Both the position numbers and the translations under genes were made by a program. DNA of 64,000 nucleotides from positions 124,001 to 188,000 of the forward strand of contig JANTQF010000012.1 of the NCBI GenBank assembly GCA_032988165.1. The letters run 5' to 3'. Below the pieces are notes generated by a model, which searched no databases, was not told the DNA's origin, and worked only from the letters and a program-made list of their open reading frames with translations. Origin of the DNA: Emmonsiellopsis sp. PD_33. Taxonomy: Eukaryota > Ascomycota > Eurotiomycetes > Onygenales > Ajellomycetaceae. Of this stretch, positions 22,057 through 34,016 are shown one piece after another. The number at the start of each line of letters is the position of its first letter. Position 1 is the first letter of the stretch.

Positions 22057-24584
22057 ATGAGAGCTACACTGAGTGTAGCTGCGGTTTTTGCGGTTGCTGT
22101 TCAACAAACAGAAGCGACGGTATGTTGACTCCTCTCCTACTCACCTACGCATGTTTGTTGCTGACTATACCACTCAGTACTCATGGGGGTCTAATAAATT
22201 TTTCCCAAGTCCTTCGAATTGTGACAATGTCTGCACGGGAGGTCAGAAGGCGGGTTTCGATTGGAAGGACCTCACAACTGGGATATTCTCCTCCTTTGAC
22301 AAATTTGATTTTTCAGGATTTACCTGCAGCGATTTCTTTGGGGACGAGAAGCCCATTGAAAGTAAATTCCAGGTATTTCTACCGTTTGATCTTGGCTGCA
22401 AGAAGCGGCGCGTTGTTAACTCCGATCCTAGGATAAATGTATCGAGGCCAAACTACCAAAGGGGTACTCCGACGGAAGCCCAAAAATCTCCTATGGAGAA
22501 GGAAATGGTTTCTCAATCACTTCGTTCCAGATCACGGTCGCCAAAGATACCGATGTTGCTTTCTTATACACCATGCCTGATGGGTCTACCTGCAAGCATA
22601 CCACACCCTGCAGTCAAGGTGGTTCGGAGGTGAAAAACACCCAGTGCGGAGGCGCAGTTTCTGTCGGGTTCAGCTTGCCCCAGTACAGTGAGCTAGATGA
22701 CTGTGGATTCGCGATCCATAAAATCATTTTCGACTGCAACCCGCCAGACACTCCCGCCAAACCGCCTGCCTCCTATTCACAAGGGGTTACTACTACCAGC
22801 CCCCCGGAAACCCCCAGCAATCCCACTGCCACCTACTCTCAAGGGGTACCCAGCAACCCCCCCGAGACGACTACCGAGGTGCCCCCAGCGACTGAGACTA
22901 TAGGAACCTCTGTCGAACCAACGGCTACAACGGCTTATCCTACGTTGTCGACTTCCTTCTTTCCTCCACAGTCTGCAAATCAAACGGTTTCTCAGACTTT
23001 GCCCCCGACTGCCCCGCCAGTATCTTACCCAACGGGAACGATCCCACCTGAGACACCATTGCCTGCAACTACGGCATATGAGACGCCTCCCGGGACCACA
23101 CCAGGAACAACCCCCATAGGGACACCTTCAGAAACCACTCCTCTAGAAACACCACTCCCTGTTACAACGTCGTATGGGGCAACCCCCCCTGAAATACCAC
23201 CACTATACACAGATTCCATTGTATATTCTACCGGCGTTATCACTATCACGAGCTGCGCTCCAGAAGTGACCAATTGTCCCGCTGATTCCACCTCTGTCGT
23301 TACTACTACGATCGCTATCTCAACCAACACCTATCCAGTAACCCTCACCGAAACATCCCCTCCCGCTACCTACACTGGAGGGACAGACACCCCACCTGCA
23401 AGTTCTGAGATTCAAACTACCGCAACTCCAGAGACTTCCACCGTTGTCGTACCTGGAACTACTCAGGTGATAGGCTCGACCGCTGAACCTGTCACTGGCA
23501 CAACACACACAGGAGGCACCGTAACAGAGATGTGAGTATAATCCCTTGAAATTTGCAAATTTTTGTAGTGTGGGGTGCTAATTTCTGCAAAACTCTTAGC
23601 ACTTACACCACGGTGACTACATGCCCCGTTACAAACACCGTCACGTCTGGTACTTCTGAGATCATAGTCACCACAACGACTCTTTCTACCATCACCCTTA
23701 CCACCACCGGCACTATATGTCCAGGATGTGCAACCCCCACCGCACCTGTTCCTTCCGATGCGCTATCGACTTACCCCGTTCCGACGGTCCCTAGCCCATC
23801 CTCAGCCCTCCCAGTTACAGATACTGCTACGGGCACGCCTCCTACCTCCCCAACCCCCTCTCCTAGCTTACCACCCGCGATTCCAATCGAAGCCCCATGT
23901 CCCAGCGTAGTCCCGCAGTGTCTGAACACATGGCTCAATCTAGTTCCCAAATGCAACTCCAATAGCGACATCAGCTGCTTCTGCCCCTCTTCCGAGTTCA
24001 CCACAGAAGTAATCGCCTGTATCCAGTCCTGGGGAATGTCCGATGCCGAAATCCAATCCGCTCTCTCCTATTTTACAGGCATTTGTGCAGCCCATGTCCC
24101 CGAGAACCCAGGCATCATCACCGCCATCCCGACCACTATCACCCTGGCTCCGCCGCCTCCTTCAACAGTCACTGTGACCAGCCCAGGCGCCACCATCACC
24201 CCTCCTCCCGAAGCCCCTTGCACAACAATCACAGTCTCCCAAATAATCACCGTCTCAGGCGGACAGACAACCACAGTAACAAACACCATCACCGTCCCAC
24301 AGGTCCAGTTCACCACCGAAACTATCATCGGCGTAACAACCGGTGGTGGCGAGGTTGGGCTTATCCCCGGATACACGCCTCAGCCCATCCAGACACCAAC
24401 AAATACCCCTCCTCCGACATATCAGACGCCCACGACGCTCGCCACTCTCCCTGGTACCCAGTCAAACTACCCAACGCCGAGCTCGAGCGTGGTGCTTTTC
24501 CCTGGTGCTGCATCGTCCATGTCTGTTTCGTCGACGTTGTGGATATTATCTGTCATGACTGCTGTGGTCGGATTGCTGAATTAG
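22057..24584 (+). CDS. GPI-anchored, Thr/Pro-rich CFEM-domain cell-wall protein
   Basis: Exons 22057-22119, 22178-22372, 22432-23531 and 23600-24584; introns of 58, 59 and 68 bp join in frame, giving 780 residues. A signal peptide (residues 1-20, AVAVQQTEA cleavage region) is encoded almost exactly by exon 1. Then comes an N-terminal Cys-containing domain (about 22-230), a long Thr/Ser/Pro linker with near-repeats of PPETP and PLPxTT (about 230-545), a CFEM domain (about 548-618), a second Thr-rich stretch, and a C-terminal hydrophobic tail after small residues (PGAASS), typical of GPI attachment. CFEM domains bind haem and take part in haem-iron uptake and host interaction in fungi. Asp576, the position of the usual haem-iron ligand, is present, but only seven of the eight canonical cysteines are seen. 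It would sit in the wall or plasma membrane. Confidence 0.9.
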
Positions 24585-25409
24585 ACCACATTCCATTCCT
24601 TTCCTTACCCTTACTTTCCTTGTCGTTCGTTTCTTGTACTAGCGTACATAAACGTAAAAGAAAAAGCTGCTGCCCTAGACTGATAGGCAAGCCCCGTTTT
24701 TGTTATCTCCTGCTTGCTTGCTTTGAATATCTCGGTCTTGTATGTGTTTTTCCGGGGGGTAAATTTTGAGCTGAACTTTGTGATTTATATACATATATGT
24801 ATGATTTTTTTGATGCATTTCGTGCTGGACATTGCTTGTTTCTGTTATTGGGGTTTTTTTTTTGTCTCCATGAAGTAATATATATACTGTTGTTTGTTTT
24901 TGGAGGAATCAAGCTCTCTCTCTCTTCCCTTGCTCTATTATAAGTAAATAGACTTGCATTATTTTCCTCTTGTATTTTCGTCTTTGTAGCGTTTTCTTCC
25001 TCTGAGCTGGGATTAAGCAACGAAAATATATAAGATATGATTATTTTTTACAAAGCATGGAACGACGGGATTTTCCCTCCTTCACACATGGGTTTGAGAT
25101 AGGGCCTAGTGCGACCTGATAGAGTTGCGAAAGGAGGGGGGCTAGCTAAAAAACGTAAACAACCAAAGAAAATAAAAATAAAAAACATAAATCATATTAA
25201 CAACAGCATTCTTTCACACTGATTTACGGCATTATATATAGGTCAGAAAATCCAAAAGGGAATGACATAGAGGGGGAACCAAAGCACACCATCCCCCCCC
25301 ACGAAAAAAAAAAAAAAAGGACGAAAAGGAACGGCAAAAACATGCTAAATAACTACAAAACGAACCCCCCCCACCAAACTTCTTTTCTTTTTTTTACCTG
25401 CCCACCAAG
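24585..25409. other. Convergent intergenic region
   Basis: Shared 3' flank of the CFEM gene and the DUF3433 gene, T-rich then A-rich, with several homopolymers. No gene is seen. Confidence 0.65.
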
Positions 25410-28241
25410 TTAAATCTCCTCCCACGGCGCCGTCGCCCGAATATAACTAACTCCATGCACATACCTGCTCAACATGGGCTCCTCATCCACCGCACAATGC
25501 GGCTTCCCATCCCTCCCCCTGAACCAGCCCAATCCATACCTCTTCCCCCCTGCCGCCAGCCGCGCCTCCATCTGCCGATTATCCAACTGCTCAGTGTCCA
25601 CAAAGTCATCCAGCATCCTGCTCTGGTAAATGAAGCCTAACACGGAGGCGATTGTGGATGGCTGGCGGGGAAGGAACGGGTGGCGGCGGCGGATGTAGAT
25701 GAGTGTTGCGGAGATGATGAGGAAGAGGAGGATTGTGAGAGAGAGCGCGAGGGAGGCGGTGAAGGAGGTGAAGGTTTGGTCTTCGATTGAGGTGTTTTGG
25801 AGCTGGTTTTTGTTGTTGTTGCGGATGAGGTCGTTGCCGTTGACGGAGAAGGAGGAGACGGTTACGGTGAGGATGTCTCCTAGCACGGAGCCCACGCCGG
25901 CCAGGGCGACGATGTAGTGTCTGTTTTGCAGGGCTTGGATGGGGAGTAGCCCGTAGGGGGTGCCACGGTAGTCGAGTGTTAGGGTCATTTGTGGGCTGGC
26001 GTTTCCGTTCGATAATACGTAGAACGGCTCGATGGTGCGTACGGCGAATTCTAGCGTTGTCCAGAATTGTTTGACGAGGGTGGCTACGAGGACGGGGAGC
26101 CAGGGGAGATTAACAGCGACGATGTTGACTGGTGTGAAGTTTATTATCGGGATGGAGATGAGGCAGAAGAGGAGGAAGATTAGGAAGGCAATGCCTGCTC
26201 GTAGTTGGAGGATCAGGGGGTGTGGATTTTCGATGGCTCGTTCGGCGTGGGGGTCTGGTTTTGATTGTTTGACGTATTCACCATGCCATATGGTTGATTT
26301 ATAGAGGATATAGTGATGTTTTAGACGCTTGTGAATCTCACTTTGCTGGGCCTCGTCCATCCCTTGGAAGTCTGTCAATATATGGGATTTAGTCGCCATG
26401 GATGCAATGCCTGCAATCCCTTTTGGATCGCTGAGTAGCCCCGATTTGCGGCGCAACTGGATGAAAAGGAATATCCCAGATATTGCCACAACGAGCAAGC
26501 TTGTAGTCAACAGGCGTGACCATGCTGGTTGAACTCGGACAAAATATCTGAACTCGCCGGTAGGACAGGCATTCTGGCAAAGAGGATTTTGGAGGAAGAT
26601 TATCGACGGGTTCTGCAGTGATGGTGCAATCAAAGTCGCAAAAAGAGAGCCCACGGAGGAGCAGAAAACTGCCCAGTGTCGGTAACGAAGGGACTTAACA
26701 GGCACAAGGAATATCCAGGCAGAGAGGTAATCCAAGTTGAGACTTTTGCTGGCTATGCTGCCTGCTGGCTGCGATAACTGATAATATGGCTCCAGTCGTT
26801 TTGTCTCGTAGTCGGTAATCTGCCACAAGACGCCGTACGCAACGAATATCATCGTAGGTAGGTACTTCCAGCAGAAGAAATACGCCAATGAAACTTCCAC
26901 GGCATCGTTGAACCTGATTAGCCCGTCGGCCTCCTTTGCTAGCTTTTCCGATCGTTGGCAAAGCCACTCCTGGATACCGGCGAGTAATAAGGATAAAACG
27001 ATCAACAAGGTAATGAATGGTCTTCGGATTGAAAACGGTTTCCAATTAGGTTGTTCTGGGTCGGGAGGGTAAAAGTAGCTCTGTGCCTGGGTATCGAATG
27101 TCGACGACTTCGCCAACAAGCATTCGATGTTTGCCAGTGACTGATGTCTTTTTGCCGCCCCTAATGAGCTCAGATCAACTAACGGAGCTGCTTCCCTAAC
27201 CGTAACAATAGCTTTCTCTTTCTCCGCCCATTGTTGTCCTATTTCACGAATAGCCTTTGCCCTAAATTCATTGTCCAGTGTTGAATCGTTTTCGGGAGCA
27301 GCTGGAGGACCAATTACAACCTCCCTTCCTCCTATTATCTTGCTATTGAAGCCAGGAGATTTGTGAGGTAGGGCCACATCTGTTTCGCCTTGCGACCCGG
27401 AGTCCTCGAACTCGTTATCCCCGTGCTCCGAAAGGCTCTCCGAATCTACCCTCGAAAGCCTCCCGAAATCGATGCTACCACCATCAAGAGTGGATATATC
27501 AGTCAAGGCCACTTCATCCTCGCTAATTTCATCGTCCCCACTCCGAGTCCGACATCTTTCTCGAAAGGTTAGACGACGTGCTAAACTCCGATGACGGGAA
27601 CGCCGGTGTCCTAGATTCCGCAGAAACGGCGTTGATCGTGCCTGATAAGTTGAAAACCGATGAGATACATCTTCACTGTTTCCTAGAAGTCGTGTATCTG
27701 AAGAGTTGTCTGGCTGTTCCTTGGTGCTCTCATCTTCAATCTCTGGCTCAGGGAGCGGTGGTATCTTCGGGGTTGTGCCCGGAAATACAGGAGCTCCGAG
27801 GTAGAACGGACCGAAATGCAACCGTGATATCCTTGACCGGTACGGAGACGTCTCTGGAAGCAAGCGCGACTGCTCATGGCGACTCTTGAGGTTGGAACTT
27901 GGTTCTGTAAGGGGTAAAGGTTTTGTTGAACGGTCTTGGGGGGCAGACTTGGCGCGACGAGGCTCGATCAAAACTAATTTTGGCGGGGTTTTCCGAGCAA
28001 TCTTCGCCGTTTTAGGGGCTATATAACTTTCCGGCTCAAGGGCGACCTCAGTGAAAGTGCTGGCATTCGATTGCAGGATAACCCCCTTTCGTCGTTCTTT
28101 CGTTGTTCGACGTGCAGGTATTGATCTACTCGCTTGAGTTGAGGGAATAGAGGGCCGGTAGGTGAATTCGGTTGTATTCTTGTAGGGGATCGGTGGCTCG
28201 AGGGCTGGAGATCTGAAAGAATCTCCTTCGACGCCCACCAT
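25410..28241 (-). CDS. DUF3433-domain multi-pass membrane protein
   Basis: A single 943-codon open frame starting at an ATG. Residues 1-400 are polar and low in hydrophobic segments, with basic Arg/Ser-rich (200-235) and acidic (235-285) parts. From about 400 there are roughly eight membrane segments. Two copies of a related unit appear, each with a long helix leading into a [KR][RT][LI]EP[FY]Y motif, an LDY segment, an [RN]RH[WY] motif and a GSxxxx membrane helix: the first at about 465-545 (KRLEPYYQLS), the second at about 690-790 (RTIEPFYVLS). This duplicated arrangement is typical of the fungal DUF3433 family (PF11915), whose biochemical role is not established. Likely a plasma-membrane or wall-associated protein. 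It converges with the CFEM gene. Confidence 0.9.
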   Translation of the reverse strand: MVGVEGDSFRSPALEPPIPYKNTTEFTYRPSIPSTQASRSIPARRTTKERRKGVILQSNASTFTEVALEPESYIAPKTAKIARKTPPKLVLIEPRRAKSAPQDRSTKPLPLTEPSSNLKSRHEQSRLLPETSPYRSRISRLHFGPFYLGAPVFPGTTPKIPPLPEPEIEDESTKEQPDNSSDTRLLGNSEDVSHRFSTYQARSTPFLRNLGHRRSRHRSLARRLTFRERCRTRSGDDEISEDEVALTDISTLDGGSIDFGRLSRVDSESLSEHGDNEFEDSGSQGETDVALPHKSPGFNSKIIGGREVVIGPPAAPENDSTLDNEFRAKAIREIGQQWAEKEKAIVTVREAAPLVDLSSLGAAKRHQSLANIECLLAKSSTFDTQAQSYFYPPDPEQPNWKPFSIRRPFITLLIVLSLLLAGIQEWLCQRSEKLAKEADGLIRFNDAVEVSLAYFFCWKYLPTMIFVAYGVLWQITDYETKRLEPYYQLSQPAGSIASKSLNLDYLSAWIFLVPVKSLRYRHWAVFCSSVGSLFATLIAPSLQNPSIIFLQNPLCQNACPTGEFRYFVRVQPAWSRLLTTSLLVVAISGIFLFIQLRRKSGLLSDPKGIAGIASMATKSHILTDFQGMDEAQQSEIHKRLKHHYILYKSTIWHGEYVKQSKPDPHAERAIENPHPLILQLRAGIAFLIFLLFCLISIPIINFTPVNIVAVNLPWLPVLVATLVKQFWTTLEFAVRTIEPFYVLSNGNASPQMTLTLDYRGTPYGLLPIQALQNRHYIVALAGVGSVLGDILTVTVSSFSVNGNDLIRNNNKNQLQNTSIEDQTFTSFTASLALSLTILLFLIISATLIYIRRRHPFLPRQPSTIASVLGFIYQSRMLDDFVDTEQLDNRQMEARLAAGGKRYGLGWFRGRDGKPHCAVDEEPMLSRYVHGVSYIRATAPWEEI

Positions 28242-29549
28242 GATGGCAAAGGCCGTTGCCTTCTAGTTCGGCTAGCACGATCACCGTTTGCTCGACTGCA
28301 ACGAAGAAAGGTTCGGTGCTGTTTGATATATGCAGCTTTAACAGTTACCGTTGAACAATAGTTGGTTATCTGAAGGAATATTAAGCTTCATGATGCAGGT
28401 TGTATAGTGTGTCACAGTAAATTCTGAACTTCCCAAAGAATAAAGAGGAACAAGGGGTACCACAGGACAAGTAGGCTGTACTTGTATATAGAAAGACAGA
28501 AAATAGTAGAACGGGGTATGCATCCTTGCATCCCACTAAAAAAGAAACTGGAAACGGCGTCAATTCGATCAATAGACGTCCCCCAAATACCAACGACTGC
28601 CAGGTATAGCCTGGATAAATAGCGGCCTAAATGCATGGCTAAGAATTAACCACAGCTTATCTAGAGTAAATAAGCGCTCTCCAGGAGTCATGCTAGCTAT
28701 TGGATCTCCAAAAATTAGTGAATCTAAACGTGGCTGAACCGATGTTAGAATATTTAGCGACTGTTAACTTTGGGGGCAAGGCCCGAAGGACAGGGTCCAT
28801 GATCTGGTACTAATGTGTCTGACGTTGGAGAATAAGAACCAGTTATTTGAGTGGCCCAGGTGTTTCTGAGACGGGGATATCAACGCTTAGGTAGCTGTGC
28901 CCCTAATATAGCAGGGAGCTGGCGCTTGGTGGAACGTCGAGAGTGGCTGGTAACAGTGATAATGGATGGAGGTTGAAACATGAGGCTGAGAGGTTGATAT
29001 CAGCAGCGATGGGCGGCTAACCAGAGAGAGGTACTAGGTACTTCGAGTCCCGGCCAATTTTGCTGTGGCTGTAGGTATCGAGTACTTCACCCCAAAAATA
29101 GCATCCGCAGAAAAATCCGATCACGTGGTCACTTTCCCTTGCTTAGATAATCAGGTCGCCGTCGCCCCTTTTGCGAGGTCAAGTCTCTTTGACTTGTAGT
29201 TACTGATCAACCAATGGATAGATAACGCGGAATACGCATTTTGTGATAATTGCCCTCGAATCTCAGTTTACCAGAATCCTCTCAATGCATTAGTAGCTTT
29301 GATAGCTGAATCCTATCCGTTACGGAACCTTTACGGGAGATGTGATAGTAAAGTGTAATCATTCTTAATCTATTAAAGGGAATATAAAAAGCGGCCAAGA
29401 TATACAAGCAGAAAACAAGAGCAATGTAACAATGACAGAATAACAAAAAAAGTCATTTAATCATCACAGATATGTTCAAGACAAAAGGGAGAAATGAGCA
29501 AGCAAGGCAAACCATCCATATCTGATACATGAACCAGTCTCCCGCTTGT
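28242..29549. other. Intergenic region upstream of the DUF3433 gene
   Basis: 1.3 kb between two - strand genes, holding the DUF3433 promoter and the 3' flank of the desaturase-like gene. Short - strand ORFs at 28338-28636 overlap each other in different frames and look like chance frames. Confidence 0.6.
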
Positions 29550-30428
29550 TCATCCAAATACCAAGGTCCTCACCTCGATGCTCTCCCTCCCTGGCGCACC
29601 AGGAGGGGTCCTGGAATCAACAAACGCCGTATGCGGCCCTCTCTTCCCTTCGACGTCTCCCGAATCCGAACACTTCAGCAGCAATCGTTCGTCGTTTGTC
29701 ATGCCGGACCAATAATGCCACTTTTGACTTTCGTTGTATATCACGCCCGCAGTTTCCCCCGTGCGGTCGGGATACCGATGCTCGACTCCGACCACGTCTT
29801 GGTCGCGCACTGAGACTGACGAGGCAAATGCCAATGGGTTCGATTGTAAGGGTCCATTCAGTGGGCGCCAGACGTTGATAATCCTATAGCGTCCCTTGAG
29901 CAACTCCTCTGCCTCCTCTGGGAGATGATGTTCCACACGCTGTTTTGCAGAGGCTGCAGTCTGGTCGATATGGGTTCTAAGAACAGGTCCACGAGCGGCA
30001 TCGGGGTTGGCGCGGCGTATTGTGTGATCGAAGATGACGACGCGATGCGCACCGGGCACATTGTTTAAAATCAATTGCTCGACTTCTGGGTAGTAAACTG
30101 ATTTGATATTCTCTTCGTCGGTAAACGAGGGTTCGGCGGCAGAATGGACATTCTGAAGTGTCTGGAAGGCGTCACGGTCGAGCGCATACTCTGACTCATG
30201 GTTGCGAATGTCATGGATAGTCACCTTCTGTATGACGTCCCCGTAATTTCGTCGGGGCTGGCCTGGAGGAGGGGTTTCCACGAAGTTAAAGGGCCGTGAT
30301 CCGTCTTCGGGAGGGGCGTAGAAGTATAGCGTTGCCTCGACTGGGCCGCGCGGGATGTAGGTGGGGTCCTGCTCACGGGCGGAGAGGGTGGTTGAAGTCG
30401 CGGTGATGGTTGTCGTTGCAGTGGACAT
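29550..30428 (-). CDS. CmcJ/NvfI/GA4-desaturase-like oxidoreductase
   Basis: Intronless, 292 residues, starting at an ATG. The family covers fungal proteins annotated as AsaB, GA4 desaturase and methoxylase-subunit (CmcJ)-like, a group related to Fe(II)/2-oxoglutarate oxygenases and including the endoperoxide enzyme NvfI. Family landmarks seen: VxIFDHTIRR (about 131-139), an HID pair (H153, D155), INVWRPL (184-190), a YNESQKWHYW segment (231-240), and GPHTAF (H266). H153, D155 and H266 fit an iron-binding HxD...H triad. Members are spread through secondary metabolism and catabolism, and no cluster surrounds this one, so the substrate cannot be named. A GGCTGGT tandem repeat (30477-30504) lies about 50 bp upstream of the start. 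Confidence 0.88.
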   Translation of the reverse strand: MSTATTTITATSTTLSAREQDPTYIPRGPVEATLYFYAPPEDGSRPFNFVETPPPGQPRRNYGDVIQKVTIHDIRNHESEYALDRDAFQTLQNVHSAAEPSFTDEENIKSVYYPEVEQLILNNVPGAHRVVIFDHTIRRANPDAARGPVLRTHIDQTAASAKQRVEHHLPEEAEELLKGRYRIINVWRPLNGPLQSNPLAFASSVSVRDQDVVGVEHRYPDRTGETAGVIYNESQKWHYWSGMTNDERLLLKCSDSGDVEGKRGPHTAFVDSRTPPGAPGRESIEVRTLVFG

Positions 30429-32393
30429 GATGATAGAAGGAATGAAGAAGAGATAATAGCAGTAGATATTGCGGTATGGCTGGTGGCTGGTGGCTGGTGG
30501 CTGGTTTAAAACAGAGATACTCTGTTAGTGTAGGTTGCAGGTTTTGCAATAGATGATCGAGACAACAAAGGAATGGAAGCCGAATTTATGTGCAATGGCC
30601 GAGACGATGTATAAGCCGAAAGAAGGCCATCCCCGCACTGATTCCCCATGATGTGCTTTGACAAAGAAATCCTTTGAAATCAATGGCGCGATGGGCTCAT
30701 TATTAACCATGACGTCATATTGCACCACCTCCCCAGCGGCTCATTGGCAACTGAAGGACGCTGGATTTGTAAAACACGAAAGCATATTCGACAGAGTCTG
30801 GATAATGGAATGGATGCAACATCTGGGGGCAGGGGGTAAAGCTCAATACGCGTTTATGGATATTTTGAACCAACCCATAGAGCATAAGAGTTCTTCCAGT
30901 CCATCTAGGCGCCTTCGTGTGAGTTGTATTTGACGTAAATTTCATGAATCGGCAGTTAGGATGGTCCGGGGCTGTATATTTCGGAGCAATATTGCTCCTT
31001 GCATAGGCAAAGTTACTATCGTCAATCAGCTCATGACGCCTCAAGCAGGATCTTTACAGCGAGATGCCTTCGGGGTCGGGCAGATTCACTTTGGAGTCAA
31101 TATGGCAGGGGAACATCCATGGATGCTGGAGACTGCATTAGTTCTTGGATTGCCCTTTCTTGCTGGCTGGTGAATAGAAAGAGAAGATGGCCAACTCAAG
31201 TAGAAGTTGCAAAGCTGAAATTGATGCTTGATGTCTTTTTCTTCAGATCCTCCAGCGCTTAATCACAAGTCACGTGGGCGGCTCCCCGACTGAGGTCATT
31301 CTGCTCTGGCTGAACTCTGCCGCAACATCGCAACTTTCACGACGCTTCTCACTGACCAGGCCTCGCGAACGATACGTTGGGTAGCGCAATCCTCTTGCCT
31401 CTTGTCTTATCTTTCTCCCAGGTCTACTCGCACTCGTCTACGTCAAGTATATCCTCCCTCGCCAGCTCGTTGCTTGCTCGCAGGACCGCCAACCGCATCA
31501 TCGCCAGCAATCGTTTCCCCTTCCGCCTTCATTTCAAACCCCGCCAGCTTAACCTACCAGCCTTCTAGTCACCTGAACACCTTCATCTTAGCGACAGAGC
31601 CCTCGTCTTTTCGTATCGCTTTCCTATCTTTATCGACAACCGAGACCTTCGCGATTGAGAGCCGTCAATCGATCATCAGGAGGAGCACGGAACGCTCGAC
31701 AAAACTCAAAACGCAAAACCATAGCTACGCAGTGTCTCCATACCTACTACGAGCCGACATAACCATATACATCCATTTGCTAGCCTGAATACCTTTCGAG
31801 TCGCTGTTTAGCGTCCTCTTGTCTATACCTCACCTTGGTTGAGCGGCTTCTAGACAGCCGGCACACCCTCCGCACATGTATGTTTGTCTTGTTTGTCTCG
31901 CCTTTAGCTAATTAACTTTCGCAAAAAGCTCTCCGCCTCCGCCTCTTTTTCTTTGCTCTACCACAACCACCGCCCATTCACTTTTATAACTCCCTCCTCT
32001 AACTGTTTTGAACCACCAGATTATCTAGTCATCGCCGTTCCCCCTTACTCCCTACAAAGCACGGATTCACCGTGCCAAACCACCAACCGCCCCCTCTGCC
32101 ACAATCATCAACCATCCTCATCCTAGATGATATCATGACATTTCAGTCTAACTATAACATAGTGTGACTGAAAAATCGGACAACCCCTGCCCAATAGACA
32201 TATACCTCTCTTGTCCTACGGCGCCGGGGCCTTGTGCTTCGACCCCTCTGAGCCTAGAAAGACATCTGTTTGAGCTCTTGTTCAGATTGTCTCCTCGAAT
32301 ACTACCTCGATTCGGCTCTCACAACCTGGAAGAACTTAAATAGGACGAATAAGGGCTTCTACGACGGATCCACCAGTTCATTTCCGCCACACC
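30429..32393. other. Divergent promoter region and long 5' leader of sds3
   Basis: Contains a four-unit GGCTGGT repeat (30477-30504) and a pyrimidine-rich stretch (31320-32390) likely transcribed as the sds3 leader. A possible leader intron starts with GTATGT at 31878 and could end near 31928 after an ATTAAC branch site; this is tentative. No protein gene is convincing. Confidence 0.5.
30477..30504 (+). repeat. GGCTGGT tandem repeat (4 units)
   Basis: Four exact 7-bp units just upstream of the desaturase-like start codon. Confidence 0.9.
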
Positions 32394-34016
32394 ATGTCAA
32401 TGGCCTACTCCCCAACACCTGTTTCGCCAAACATAACCGCAGGTCCATCTCACGGGCTAGCTTCTGCCCCACCGCACATGATGACTGCTAATGCTCGACC
32501 CCGCTCTCGATCCCCTCCACCCAATCTTCAGCCTCAGTCAAAGCGCGATAAAAGACGAAGTGCGCTCCAGGACCGCGTACACGACTTAACTGAATCGTTC
32601 GGAAATGAACGAGACTACCATTTCCGCAAGCAAGTTCACGATCTTCAAAACGAAATGACTCTCATTTCCAATTCCCAGTTATATGACACTGAGCCCCTGA
32701 GTGATTCCCCTGAAGACATCCAAAAGCTTGTCGAGCAAATCTCTGCCACTGGCCATATGGCCCCTGAAGCAATTCCCTCGGGAAAATGGTACGCAAGATT
32801 TGTTCAGGAAGTAAATCAAACGAAGGAGGAACGAGACACAGAACTCACTGTTATAATGGTACGTCCAGTCTTAATTTGGACCTCTTACCCTCGTACGAGA
32901 AAAGCAGCATGTATTAACAGTGTTTTTCTTCTATAGAATCGCCACCGCGACCAATTTTCTCGAATTCGACGAGAACATGACTTCAAGGTTCAATTTGCCC
33001 GCCAAGAATGCACAAAGTTAAGAGAGACCATTAGAGAGCGCCTGGTCATGTCTATTTCCCAAAGAAAAAACCGCCTGATGAAGGAGAAAGAGCAACTCGA
33101 CCTTGCTGATACCAATGCCCTGCTTCTTCATCCGAACCAATTCAGCATTGCCAACCCTTCAAGCCCTGGAGGTATCCAAAGCAATCGAAAAACGCGCCAC
33201 ACGCGCCATAGGGTCGATGCAGAAGATATCGGTAGTGGAATTGGCACAGAAACAACTAATAAAAGGAAACGGAAAGCCCCAATCGAGGATGACTTTGGCT
33301 CTCCTGCCCGCGATGGCGGCGTTTCAACCCCAGCGGACCGTATAAAGGCACGCATGACCCAGCACCAAACTGCGCCAAGTTACAACATTTCGTCTCTTTT
33401 CACAGAGAAGGAACTGGCAATGCACAGCAACGGCGCCCACGTCGCAGCACTCCACTTCCTCGCCGCCTCAAAACGAGCCAAACAGGCACCCACCCCCGCT
33501 ACAAACGGTCAACCAACTGACGGCGACGACCTAGCCGGCTCCGGCGACGGTAGCGGCCAGGAAGATAGCACTGCGGGCGCCCCCGAGATGGAACGGACAG
33601 CCAGCCAAGGCTTCCACGCCACCCGCTCGACGCGCACCACCGGTATTTCCGGCTTGACTCTCCTGGGCGAACTAGCGGATAAGACCGCCACGCGACCGAA
33701 CCTGCCCTACTTCATCCTGGGCAACTACCACGCACGCCCCAACGGGTCGGGCTCCGCCCCCCCGCCCCCACCTCTCATGCCAGATGAGATTGAAGATGAC
33801 CTGGCTCGCATTGATCGACTGGCTAACAAACCGCCTGGGTGGATCGATACGCGACTGGTCACGGACCTGGTCGAGGCTGCGCATGAGTATGATCCAGAGG
33901 AGATGATGAAGGGCCTGTCGCTGGAAAGTACGGAGCGGTTTGGCTCCCTGCATCCAGATTTCCCACCAGAGATGGATGTACATCTTGTTAGGCTTTATCC
34001 GAAGAAGGATGCATAG
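32394..34016 (+). CDS. sds3: Sds3-family subunit of the Rpd3L histone deacetylase complex
   Basis: Exons 32394-32858 and 32937-34016 joined across a 78-bp intron (GTACGT...TATAG) in phase 0, giving 514 residues. An SDS3-type region covers about residues 48-200: a KRDKRRSALQDRVHDL start, a helical HFRKQVHDLQNEMTLI segment, then a charged coiled-coil (RHRDQFSRIRREHDFK and following). In yeasts and animals Sds3 supports the structure and activity of the Sin3-Rpd3 corepressor, acting in the nucleus. The middle and C-terminus are disordered with a KRKRK-type basic patch (about 236-240). A conserved-looking ISSLFTEKELAMHSN block (near 277) and a C-terminal PPGWIDTRLVTDLV segment follow. The start is the ATG after a long pyrimidine-rich leader. 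Assignment rests on motif recognition. Confidence 0.82.
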
